Origin: Planctomycetota bacterium
GTDB lineage: Bacteria; Planctomycetota; UBA8108
NCBI GenBank assembly: GCA_002695115.1
Contig: NZOA01000038.1
Span: forward strand, 1 to 13,608
Reading direction: 5' to 3'
Length of the DNA stretch: 13,608 nucleotides
How positions within the stretch are numbered: the stretch's first letter is position 1; the number at the start of each line of letters is the position of its first letter. A model generated the notes under the pieces. It saw only the letters and a program-made list of their open reading frames with translations. It was not told where the DNA came from and did not search any database. The translations under genes were made by a program, and so were the position numbers. Of this stretch, positions 1-6,001 are shown piece after piece.

Positions 1-1004
1 GGGTTCAGTCACAGGACTCCGAGGCCGTTGAGCTTGGCGTCAACCAGCCGATTTTCGTCTCCCAGGGGGACTCCAGCGTCCTGGCCAGGCCCAACCCTGA
101 TGGGCTGCGGGTATCCTATACTCTCGATTATGACAATCCTCTTCTGCCCACCCAGCACCTTAGCATTTCCATAGACGAGGAGGTGTACGCCCGGGAAATA
201 GCCCCCGCCAGGACCTTTGTACTTCTTGAAGAAGTAAAAGAGCTTCAAAAGGCCGGTCTCGGCAAGGGAGCTGACCCATCCAACACACTGGTTCTCGGGC
301 CAGATGGCATCATTGACAACTCTCTGAGGTTCGAAGATGAGTTTGTAAGGCATAAAATTCTCGATCTGCTTGGCGACCTGTATCTCGCCAACGCCGCAAT
401 TCGAGCTGACATCACCGCAATCAAAAGCGGGCACTCCCTGAACGCATGCCTTGCCGAAGCATTCATTCAAGGCGGCGGTGACGCCCAATCAAACGGACAA
501 CCCGCACCCCGGAGCGAGCCCCCGGCCAATGGAACTGGAATTCCGGAAGAAGGCCAGTCCACTGCCATTAACGCGGCTGAGATTGCCCGGATTCTTCCTC
601 ACCGCTACCCCTTCCTTCTTGTCGACAAGATCATCCGTCTCGTTGCCAATGAAAGCGCAACAGGGGTGAAATGCGTCACCGTCAACGAGGAGTTTTTCCA
701 GGGGCACTTCCCGGGCAACCCAGTCATGCCAGGGGTATTAATAGTAGAGGCGCTTGCCCAGGTAGGTGGAATCATTCTCAAGGCCGGAGATGAGCACAAA
801 GACTCTTCCGCCTACCTCTTGTCTCTGGATCGAGTTAAATTCCGCAGGCCTGTAGCGCCTGGGGACCAGCTTCTTCTTCAGGTCGATGCGGTAAGGATCA
901 GAAGCAGATCTGCCCATGTCAAAGGAAGGGCCCTGGTCGATGGCCAGGTAGTAGCAGAAGCAGAGATCCGCTACGCGTTACTTCCAGCCGACCGCAGTAA
1001 TTAA
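1..1004 (+). CDS. lpxC-fabZ: Bifunctional LpxC-FabZ (5' partial): UDP-3-O-acyl-GlcNAc deacetylase fused to 3-hydroxyacyl-ACP dehydratase
   Basis: The frame is open from base 3 with no start in the window, so the N-terminal half of LpxC is missing. The first ~160 visible residues match the LpxC C-terminal half. FVRHKILDLLGDLYL (near visible residues 114-128) holds the His and Asp zinc ligands equivalent to E. coli H238 and D242, and KSGH follows near 144. A Gly/Pro/Ser/Glu-rich linker (about 160-190) leads to a complete FabZ domain with HRYPFLLVD and GHFPGNPVMPG (catalytic His), then EALAQVGG (catalytic Glu). LpxC makes the committed deacetylation of lipid A synthesis; FabZ dehydrates 3-hydroxyacyl-ACP and so competes for the same acyl pool. 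Such fusions are known from Bacteroidota and some other diderms. It leads an operon with lpxA 18 bases downstream. The internal GTG at 183 is not the start because homology runs well upstream of it. Confidence 0.95.
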   Translation, partial: VQSQDSEAVELGVNQPIFVSQGDSSVLARPNPDGLRVSYTLDYDNPLLPTQHLSISIDEEVYAREIAPARTFVLLEEVKELQKAGLGKGADPSNTLVLGPDGIIDNSLRFEDEFVRHKILDLLGDLYLANAAIRADITAIKSGHSLNACLAEAFIQGGGDAQSNGQPAPRSEPPANGTGIPEEGQSTAINAAEIARILPHRYPFLLVDKIIRLVANESATGVKCVTVNEEFFQGHFPGNPVMPGVLIVEALAQVGGIILKAGDEHKDSSAYLLSLDRVKFRRPVAPGDQLLLQVDAVRIRSRSAHVKGRALVDGQVVAEAEIRYALLPADRSN

Positions 1005-1022
1005 ATGGGGGCTTAGTAACTG

Positions 1023-1853
1023 GTGTTCTGGTCATCAAGAAAACAAACTGAACTGTCCGTCGATAACGAGTATGTCGTTGTCCACCCTACAGCTGAAATC
1101 GGAGCGGATGTATCGATCGGCCCCTTCACCTACATTGGCCCGAACTGCCGGGTGGGGGATGGCTGTAATCTGCATAACAATGTGTCGCTTCTTGCGAATA
1201 CGGTTCTCGGGGAGAACAACGAAATCTACCCCGGGGCGGTGATCGGCGCAGACCCGCAGGACAAAAAATTTGAAGGCGAGGATTCCTGGGTCCTTATTGG
1301 CGACGGGAATATCGTCCGCGAATGCGTCACCATCCACCTTGGAACCCGCCATGGTGGAGGCAACACCGTGATCGGTAACAATAATCTCCTGATGGCCTGC
1401 TGCCACGTCGCCCACGATTGCATTCTTGGTGATGGAATAACCATGGCCAACAATGTCCTGCTTGGCGGGCATGTTGTGGTTGAAAACAACGCGACCTTCG
1501 GTGGGCTTGCGGCGGTTCATCATTTCACAACCGTCGGAGAGTCCGCCTTTATTGGCGGGATGGCCCGGATCAGTCTCGATGTCCCCCCTTATATGCTCGT
1601 AGAAGGCAGCCCTATGAAAGTCTGGTCGATCAACAAGGTCGGCTTAAAACGCCAGGGGTTCACTGCCGAAGCCGTCGAAAGCCTGAAGGAGGCCCACAGG
1701 TGCCTCTACAGAGAAGATTACTCTCGAGTTGAAGCACTTAAAATTCTTCGTGATAAACTCTGGGGGTGCAGGGAAGTCCAGACCCTGGTCAACTTTCTTG
1801 ACCGGGCTGACCAGGGACATAAAGGCCGCGCGCGCCAACCTTCTTGTGAATAA
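1023..1853 (+). CDS. lpxA: Acyl-[ACP]--UDP-N-acetylglucosamine O-acyltransferase (LpxA)
   Basis: The 276-residue protein (E. coli LpxA is 262) has the left-handed beta-helix hexapeptide pattern (IGADVSIGPF, IGPNCRVGDG, IGNNNLLMACCHVAHDCILGD split over the coils) and the C-terminal helical part with GLKRQGF. It transfers a 3-hydroxyacyl chain from ACP to the 3-position of UDP-GlcNAc, the first step of lipid A synthesis in the cytoplasm. CHVAHDC contains the two His that align with E. coli H122 and catalytic H125; QDKK keeps the Gln and Lys aligned with Q73 and K76; IGGM keeps the Gly that aligns with the G173 hydrocarbon-ruler site, compatible with a long acyl chain. The GTG at 1023 is the first start after an in-frame stop at 1017, and its ribosome site is only a GGGGG at 1007-1011. 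The helix proper begins near residue 18, so the N-terminus is slightly extended. Confidence 0.95.
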   Translation: MFWSSRKQTELSVDNEYVVVHPTAEIGADVSIGPFTYIGPNCRVGDGCNLHNNVSLLANTVLGENNEIYPGAVIGADPQDKKFEGEDSWVLIGDGNIVRECVTIHLGTRHGGGNTVIGNNNLLMACCHVAHDCILGDGITMANNVLLGGHVVVENNATFGGLAAVHHFTTVGESAFIGGMARISLDVPPYMLVEGSPMKVWSINKVGLKRQGFTAEAVESLKEAHRCLYREDYSRVEALKILRDKLWGCREVQTLVNFLDRADQGHKGRARQPSCE

Positions 1854-1879
1854 TTGCGATCCACGGAGCCAGAACGAAA

Positions 1880-2971
1880 TTGCCCAAGCCGCCCAGAAGA
1901 CCTGAGGGTAAAGAACCGATCCACGTCCTGGTCGTCGGCGTTGGCCATCTCGGGAAGAACCATGCCCGGGTTTATACCGAGCTTGAGGGGGTGGTCGTCG
2001 AGGGCGTCGTTGATTCAAATGCTGAAAATGCCCGGGAAATTGGCGAGCGGCTCGGGGTTCCGCACTTTTCAAGCCTTACTCCCGAGCTCCTTTCCAGGGT
2101 CCATGCCGCAAGCATTGTGACCCCAACCCCTACCCATGCCGATGTTGCCAGCCAATGCATCGAGGAGGGGGTTTCAGTTCTTGTAGAAAAGCCGATGACC
2201 TCCACGTCCGAGCAGGCCCGGGAACTCCTCGCCCTTGCCGATGAATCCGGTGTCACTCTCCAGGTGGGGCACATTGAGCGCTTCAACCCTGTGGTCATTG
2301 CCGCACACCCCTTCATCCGGGATCCCGTCTATATCGAGTGTGATCGAATTCATCCCTTCAGCTTCAGGTCAGTGGAAACCAGCGTCGTCCTGGATCTTAT
2401 GATTCATGATATCGATATAGCCCTTAACTTCGTAGATGCGCCTGTAGCCCATCTTGAGGCTGTTGGCGCCAGGGTCCTTTCTGAAACTGAAGACCTTGCA
2501 AGTGCCCGCCTGACCTTTGAAAACGGCTGCACCGTCATGGTCAAAGCCAGCCGTGTAGCCATTCAAAAAAGCCGCAAAATGCGGATATTCAACAAGGACT
2601 CCTACCTTTCGCTCGACTACATCGCCAAGACGGGGATGTTGATGGGATTCAAGCCCGGCTTTGACCCCAGCCAGATCGATATCCAGGAAATGGCCAAACT
2701 TGAAGAGGACCAGGGCGCCTATCCACTGTTCACAAAATACTTTAGTATTGAACAGCTTCATGTCGCTTCCGATGAACCACTCAAAAATGAGCTCCAATCA
2801 TTCCTGTTGTCCGCTCGAACAGGCAGGGAGCCCGTTGTAACCGGCTCTCACGGCCTCCAGGCCATTGAAATAGCTCTGCAGATCCAGGACAAGATCCGAG
2901 AGCAGCAACGGCTCCTGGAGGAACACAGGGACTCAGGTGAGGCCCTCCCTGAGGACTCCTCACCTGAATGA
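1880..2971 (+). CDS. Gfo/Idh/MocA-family NAD(P)-dependent dehydrogenase, possibly GnnA-like (UDP-GlcNAc 3-dehydrogenase)
   Basis: The 363-residue protein has an N-terminal Rossmann fold with VVGVGHLGKNHARVY (dinucleotide-binding glycines, residues ~17-31), the family EKPM motif with its conserved Lys (~105), GHIERFNP (~130) and LDLMIHDIDIALN with the family His (~175) in the C-terminal substrate domain. No signal peptide or membrane segment is visible. It follows lpxA by 26 bases, so it is probably cotranscribed. In Acidithiobacillus and Leptospira, GnnA, a member of this superfamily encoded near lpxA, oxidises the 3-hydroxyl of UDP-GlcNAc before amination by GnnB. Position and family make that role possible here, but no aminotransferase is adjacent, so the substrate is an inference. 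The TTG start at 1880 is the first usable codon and has only a distant GGAG; the first ~12 residues may not be real. The last ~20 residues are acidic and overlap a strong hairpin. Confidence 0.85.
   Translation: MPKPPRRPEGKEPIHVLVVGVGHLGKNHARVYTELEGVVVEGVVDSNAENAREIGERLGVPHFSSLTPELLSRVHAASIVTPTPTHADVASQCIEEGVSVLVEKPMTSTSEQARELLALADESGVTLQVGHIERFNPVVIAAHPFIRDPVYIECDRIHPFSFRSVETSVVLDLMIHDIDIALNFVDAPVAHLEAVGARVLSETEDLASARLTFENGCTVMVKASRVAIQKSRKMRIFNKDSYLSLDYIAKTGMLMGFKPGFDPSQIDIQEMAKLEEDQGAYPLFTKYFSIEQLHVASDEPLKNELQSFLLSARTGREPVVTGSHGLQAIEIALQIQDKIREQQRLLEEHRDSGEALPEDSSPE
2933..2967 (+). repeat. 10-bp perfect inverted repeat at the 3' end of the dehydrogenase gene
   Basis: TCAGGTGAGG (2933-2942) is perfectly complementary to CCTCACCTGA (2958-2967), with a 15-base loop that can itself fold as CCTC/GAGG. 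The stop codon follows at 2969-2971. There is no T tract after it, so it is not a classical intrinsic terminator; it could protect the mRNA 3' end or help Rho-dependent termination. Confidence 0.5.
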
Positions 2972-3052
2972 TCCTTATGGGCGACATCTCGCCATCAAGG
3001 CTTGTATGGCTCTACCTGCTCCACTTCGTTCATTTCCGGACCTTTGTGGTGT

Positions 3053-3081
3053 TTGACAGGCTTATTCGGCTGTGATATTTT
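3053..3081 (+). promoter_or_regulatory. Sigma70-type promoter with extended -10, for rpsB
   Basis: A perfect -35 TTGACA (3053-3058), a 17-base spacer and TATTTT (3076-3081) directly preceded by TGA, an extended -10. Transcription would begin near 3088 and leave a leader of about 150 bases before the rpsB start. That leader holds a GCGGC-TCT-GCCGC hairpin (3147-3159) and a GGCC/GGCC pair around 3184-3199. A structured leader fits autoregulation by S2, as described for rpsB in gammaproteobacteria, but I cannot match it to a known motif. Confidence 0.65.
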
Positions 3082-3224
3082 CTTGGATTAAGTTGAAGGC
3101 AGTCACTTGCCGGATGCTGTTCTTTTTATTTACCCAGAGATGAATTGCGGCTCTGCCGCTTGAAATCTTGCACTACTAGTATAGGCCACTTTTAAGGCCG
3201 GCCCTTCGAGCACTATCGTTGGGT

Positions 3225-3232
3225 GAAAGGAG
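3225..3232 (+). promoter_or_regulatory. Shine-Dalgarno site deciding the rpsB start
   Basis: GAAAGGAG lies 7 bases before a TTG at 3240. It would lie inside the coding region if the upstream in-frame TTG at 3219 were used, so it argues for the 3240 start. Confidence 0.85.
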
Positions 3233-3239
3233 TACTGTC

Positions 3240-4208
3240 TTGGCTATTGTCGACGTCAAGGAAATCATTGGGGCAGGCGTTCATTTCGGCCACCGGGCCA
3301 GTCGGTGGCATCCGAAGATGAAGCCTTACATTTTCGGCAAGCGCAACCTGATCCACATCATCGATGTGCGGCAGACGCTCAAGGGACTTGTCAGGGCCTG
3401 TAATTTCCTTTCCCAGGTCGGAGCCCAGGGGAAAGAGGTGGCCTTCGTCGGCACCAAGCGCCAGGCAAAGTCCATCGTCCAGAGAGAAGCTCAGCGTTGC
3501 GGAAATCACTGGGTAACCGAACGCTGGCTCGGCGGAACACTGACAAACATCCACACCATTCGTAAGCGGCTCAAGAGGCTCGTCGAACTGGAGGCCCTCG
3601 AAGAGTCCGGGGGGATCAACCAGTACTCAAAGAAAAGAGTTTCCCGCCTGCGCCGGGAGAGAAGGAAGATCTGCACGAACCTCGATGGTCTTCGGAAAAT
3701 GGAAAAGCTTCCTTCCTGTGTTGTGATCGTTGATATCAAGCGGGAGCACATCGCTGTTCGCGAAGCCCAGAAATGCGGGATCCCGGTCATTGCCCTCGTC
3801 GACACTGACTGCGACCCCGATTTCGTTGACATCGTCATTCCAGGTAACGATGACGCCTTCAGGTCCATAGAGATCATCCTCGGCACCCTTGCAGATGCCC
3901 TGCTCGTCGGCAAAGAGAAATACGCTGCTATCCAGGCTGAAGAGGAGAAGAAGCGACTCGAGGAAGAAGAGAAGCGCAAGGAAGAGGCTGCCAAGGTACA
4001 GGGAGAAAAAGACAAGGTCCTTGCGGCTGAAAAGGAGAGGGAAGAAATCTTCCGCAAGGCCCGTGAGGCTGAAGCTGCCAGGGTCGAAGCTGAAAAGTCA
4101 GCGGCGGCCAAGGAGCCCGAAAAGCCCGCTGAAGAAACCCCGGACAAGCCTGCAGCAGACACGCCGCCTGAACCTGCAGCTAAAGAAGACAAGCCCGCGG
4201 ATTCATAA
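3240..4208 (+). CDS. rpsB: 30S ribosomal protein S2 with a long charged C-terminal extension
   Basis: With the TTG start at 3240 the protein begins MAIVDVKEIIGAGVHFGHR, the usual S2 N-terminus, and has 322 residues against roughly 230-260 in most bacteria. The S2 core (residues ~1-224) shows SRWHPKMKPYIFGKRN, DVRQTL, VGTKRQAK, ERWLGGTLTN, LPSCVVIVDIKREHIAV and VIPGNDDAFRSI. S2 is a late-binding small-subunit protein needed for S1 docking. From ~224 the sequence turns into a Lys/Glu/Ala coiled-coil-like helix (to about 290) and then a Pro/Ala/Lys/Glu tail. The function of the tail is unknown to me. A strong promoter lies upstream and a hairpin downstream. The neighbour that normally follows, tsf, is missing; pyrH comes next after 173 bases. 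Confidence 0.97.
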   Translation: MAIVDVKEIIGAGVHFGHRASRWHPKMKPYIFGKRNLIHIIDVRQTLKGLVRACNFLSQVGAQGKEVAFVGTKRQAKSIVQREAQRCGNHWVTERWLGGTLTNIHTIRKRLKRLVELEALEESGGINQYSKKRVSRLRRERRKICTNLDGLRKMEKLPSCVVIVDIKREHIAVREAQKCGIPVIALVDTDCDPDFVDIVIPGNDDAFRSIEIILGTLADALLVGKEKYAAIQAEEEKKRLEEEEKRKEEAAKVQGEKDKVLAAEKEREEIFRKAREAEAARVEAEKSAAAKEPEKPAEETPDKPAADTPPEPAAKEDKPADS

Positions 4209-4250
4209 GCCCGGTGGCCCTGCCCGGACCGACGAAGGCCCCTCACTCCG

Positions 4251-4296
4251 GGCGGAAGCATACTCTTAGTTGGCTTCCGCCTCCGGTGGTGTTTTT
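4251..4296 (+). terminator. Possible intrinsic terminator or attenuator after rpsB
   Basis: GGCGGAAGC (4251-4259) pairs perfectly with GCTTCCGCC (4273-4281) across a 13-base loop. A T5 run follows at 4292-4296, ten bases after the stem, which is farther than in an ideal terminator, so partial read-through into pyrH is likely. Confidence 0.45.
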
Positions 4297-4299
4297 CTA

Positions 4300-4330
4300 T
4301 TGACACCAGACCGACCTCCTGCTGTTTAAG
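4300..4330 (+). promoter_or_regulatory. Weak candidate promoter for pyrH-frr
   Basis: A perfect TTGACA (4300-4305) sits just after the rpsB hairpin. The best -10 is TTTAAG (4325-4330) after a long 19-base spacer, so the match is only partial. Its place between a terminator-like hairpin and pyrH is the main support. Confidence 0.25.
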
Positions 4331-4381
4331 CCCTTGTCAGTTTATTTATCTGTGCGCATCCGCAGGATCGAGATCAAGCCC

Positions 4382-5089
4382 ATGGCCAACAACAGGATAT
4401 TACTTAAAATTTCCGGGGAAATGCTCTGTGAAACGGGCGGCTTCGGCATAGACCCTGCCCATGTCCAGGACCTGGCCCAGCAAATTCAATCTGGCCTCGA
4501 GCAGGGGGACATCCAACTCGCCATGGTTTGCGGCGGCGGGAACTTCCTCCGCGGGTCTCAAATTGCCGGGGATGAAATTGGACGCATCACTGGAGACAAC
4601 ATGGGCATGCTGGCGACGATCATGAATGCCCTGGCTATCCAGTCTGCCCTCGAGCGACTTGGAGTTGAAACAAGGGTCCTCTCTGCCATCCCCGTTAACG
4701 ACCTGGCCGAGCCCTTTATTCGCAGGAGAGCCCTCCGTCACCTTGAAAAAAAACGGGTGGTGCTCCTGGCTGGTGGAACCGGGAATCCTTATTTCACCAC
4801 CGACACCACGGCCGCCCTCAGGGCCCTGCAGATCCGGGCCGCCGTGCTGGCTAAGGGAACCAAGGTCGATGGAGTTTACTCAGATGACCCCGAAACGAAC
4901 CCCGATGCCGAATTGTATGATGAGTTATCCTTTCTCGACGTATTGCAGAAACGCCTCAAGATCATGGATTCGACAGCGGTCAGCCTTTGCATGGATAACT
5001 CCCTGCCTATTAACGTTTTCAACATGAAGAATCATGGCAATGTGATCAAGTTCCTGGCCGGCGAACGCCTTGGGACAATGGTTACCTGA
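4382..5089 (+). CDS. pyrH: Uridylate kinase (UMP kinase)
   Basis: The product phosphorylates UMP to UDP with ATP in pyrimidine nucleotide synthesis, as a cytoplasmic hexamer of the amino acid kinase family. From the ATG at 4382 it has 235 residues (E. coli 241) and begins MANNRILLKISGEML. Visible signatures are CGGGNFLRG (nucleotide-binding glycine loop, ~60), GDNMGMLATIMNALA, GGTGNPYFTTDTTAALRA (~130) and GVYSDDPETNP near residue 170. An in-frame TTG at 4334 would add 16 residues not expected in the family; I prefer the ATG although its ribosome site (GAG at 4370-4372) is weak. The gene is 22 bases before frr, so the two are very probably cotranscribed, as in most bacteria. Confidence 0.97.
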   Translation: MANNRILLKISGEMLCETGGFGIDPAHVQDLAQQIQSGLEQGDIQLAMVCGGGNFLRGSQIAGDEIGRITGDNMGMLATIMNALAIQSALERLGVETRVLSAIPVNDLAEPFIRRRALRHLEKKRVVLLAGGTGNPYFTTDTTAALRALQIRAAVLAKGTKVDGVYSDDPETNPDAELYDELSFLDVLQKRLKIMDSTAVSLCMDNSLPINVFNMKNHGNVIKFLAGERLGTMVT

Positions 5090-5111
5090 AACACCTGAAC
5101 CAGAGGGAACA

Positions 5112-5672
5112 ATGGACTACGATACCATTTTACTCGATACCGAAGAACGCATGGAGAAAGCCCTTGAGGTGCTCAAGGACAAGTACCGGGGGATGAGAAC
5201 CGGGCGTGCAAATCCGGGGCTGGTTGATTCTCTGCGCGTTGATTACTACGGAAGCCCTACTCCCCTCAAGCAGATTGCCAATATTTCAGCCCCCGAAGCC
5301 GACCAATTACTGATCAAGGCTTTTGACCCCAGCGCGCTGGGAGAGATTGAAAAAGCCATTCTCAAATCAGACCTGGGTATCAACCCGCAGAATGACGGAA
5401 AAATTTTGCGTCTGGTTCTCCCTCCACTCAGCCAGGAGAGACGGCAACAGCTGGCCACCTTCGCCAAGGAAGCCTCTGAAGAGTCTCGTGTTGCAATGAG
5501 AAATATCAGGCGGGACTCAAATCGGCAGTCCGACCAGTTGCAGAAGGATAAAGAGATCTCCGAAGATGAGCACAAAGATCTCAGAAACGAGATCCAGAAG
5601 CTGCTCAAGGGCCACGAATCAAAAGTAGATTCCTTACTGAAAGATAAAACTGAAGAACTAACAACAATGTGA
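5112..5672 (+). CDS. frr: Ribosome recycling factor
   Basis: The 186-residue product (E. coli 185) splits post-termination 70S ribosomes together with EF-G. It shows the RRF three-helix bundle and beta-domain signatures: YRGMRTGRANPGLVDSLRVDYYG (~22-44, here listed in part), TPLKQIANISAP, LGINPQNDGKILRLVLPPL (around 96-114) and EERRQQLATFAKEASEESRVAMRNIRRD-like segments with the conserved RNIRRD. The ATG at 5112 is preceded by AGAGGGA and gives the normal family N-terminus; an in-frame upstream TTG at 5070 would overlap pyrH and add 14 residues. It is the last protein gene of the rpsB-pyrH-frr cluster. No clear terminator separates it from the tRNA promoter downstream, so frr mRNA may run into the tRNAs. 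Confidence 0.97.
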   Translation: MDYDTILLDTEERMEKALEVLKDKYRGMRTGRANPGLVDSLRVDYYGSPTPLKQIANISAPEADQLLIKAFDPSALGEIEKAILKSDLGINPQNDGKILRLVLPPLSQERRQQLATFAKEASEESRVAMRNIRRDSNRQSDQLQKDKEISEDEHKDLRNEIQKLLKGHESKVDSLLKDKTEELTTM

Positions 5673-5688
5673 TTTGCCAGTTTTTAGA

Positions 5689-5716
5689 TTGAAAGCTGGC
5701 TCAGCCTTTCTATAAT
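5689..5716 (+). promoter_or_regulatory. Promoter of the tRNA-Lys/tRNA-Glu unit
   Basis: TTGAAA (5689-5694), a 16-base spacer and a perfect TATAAT (5711-5716). The predicted start near 5723 is only about 6 bases before the mature 5' end of tRNA-Lys, the arrangement expected for a tRNA promoter. Confidence 0.8.
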
Positions 5717-5728
5717 TTTCAAAAATTT

Positions 5729-5804
5729 GGGAGCTTAGCTCAGTTGGTAGAGCAGCGCCCTTTTAAGGCGCGGGTCGCAGGTTCGATCCCTGCAGCTCTC
5801 ACCA
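5729..5804 (+). tRNA. tRNA-Lys, anticodon TTT
   Basis: The 76-base cloverleaf includes an encoded CCA. The acceptor stem is GGGAGCT with AGCTCTC plus discriminator A; the D arm is AGCTCAGTTGGTAGAGC; the anticodon stem GCGCC/GGCGC encloses CTTTTAA, giving TTT; the T arm is CGCAGGTTCGATCCCTGCA-like with the TTCGA loop. Confidence 0.97.
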
Positions 5805-5835
5805 GGCAGGAATTCTCTGTGGAATTTCCGCCTGG

Positions 5836-5913
5836 GGCCCCATCGTCTAGTCGGGCCTAGGACACCGGGTTTTCATCCCGGCAACTGGGGTTCAAATCCC
5901 CATGGGGTCACCA
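5836..5913 (+). tRNA. tRNA-Glu, anticodon TTC
   Basis: The 78-base cloverleaf ends with an encoded CCA. The acceptor stem is GGCCCCA with TGGGGTC plus discriminator A; the anticodon stem CCGGG/CCCGG encloses TTTTCAT, giving TTC; the T loop is TTCAAAT. It lies 31 bases after tRNA-Lys. The spacer can fold (GGCAGGAATT against AATTTCCGCC), probably part of processing of the joint precursor. Confidence 0.95.
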
Positions 5914-5922
5914 TTTTTCTCC

Positions 5923-5957
5923 AAGCCTTTTCCTCACCGGAAGAGGCTTGTTTTTTT
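5923..5957 (+). terminator. Strong intrinsic terminator of the tRNA unit
   Basis: AAGCCTTTTCC (5923-5933) pairs with GGAAGAGGCTT (5939-5949) over 11 bp with a single T-G wobble and a 5-base loop, followed by G and a T7 run (5951-5957). Confidence 0.92.
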
Positions 5958-5963
5958 GTCTGT

Positions 5964-5992
5964 TCCACAACCTTTCCCCCAACTGTTACACT
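5964..5992 (+). promoter_or_regulatory. Candidate gcdH promoter very close to its ATG
   Basis: TCCACA (5964-5969), a 17-base spacer and TACACT (5987-5992) preceded by TGT as an extended -10. It lies just after the tRNA terminator and ends 9 bases before the ATG at 6002, so the predicted mRNA would have a leader of only a few bases. Confidence 0.4.
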
Positions 5993-6001
5993 GCGGTCGC
6001 A

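Noticed and set aside
3219..3239. An upstream TTG start for rpsB
   Set aside because: The Shine-Dalgarno lies between this codon and the TTG at 3240, and S2 homology begins at 3240.
5729..5913. The tRNA pair as an integration (att) site
   Set aside because: No integrase and no direct repeat of a tRNA 3' end was seen nearby; the following genes look like ordinary chromosomal genes.
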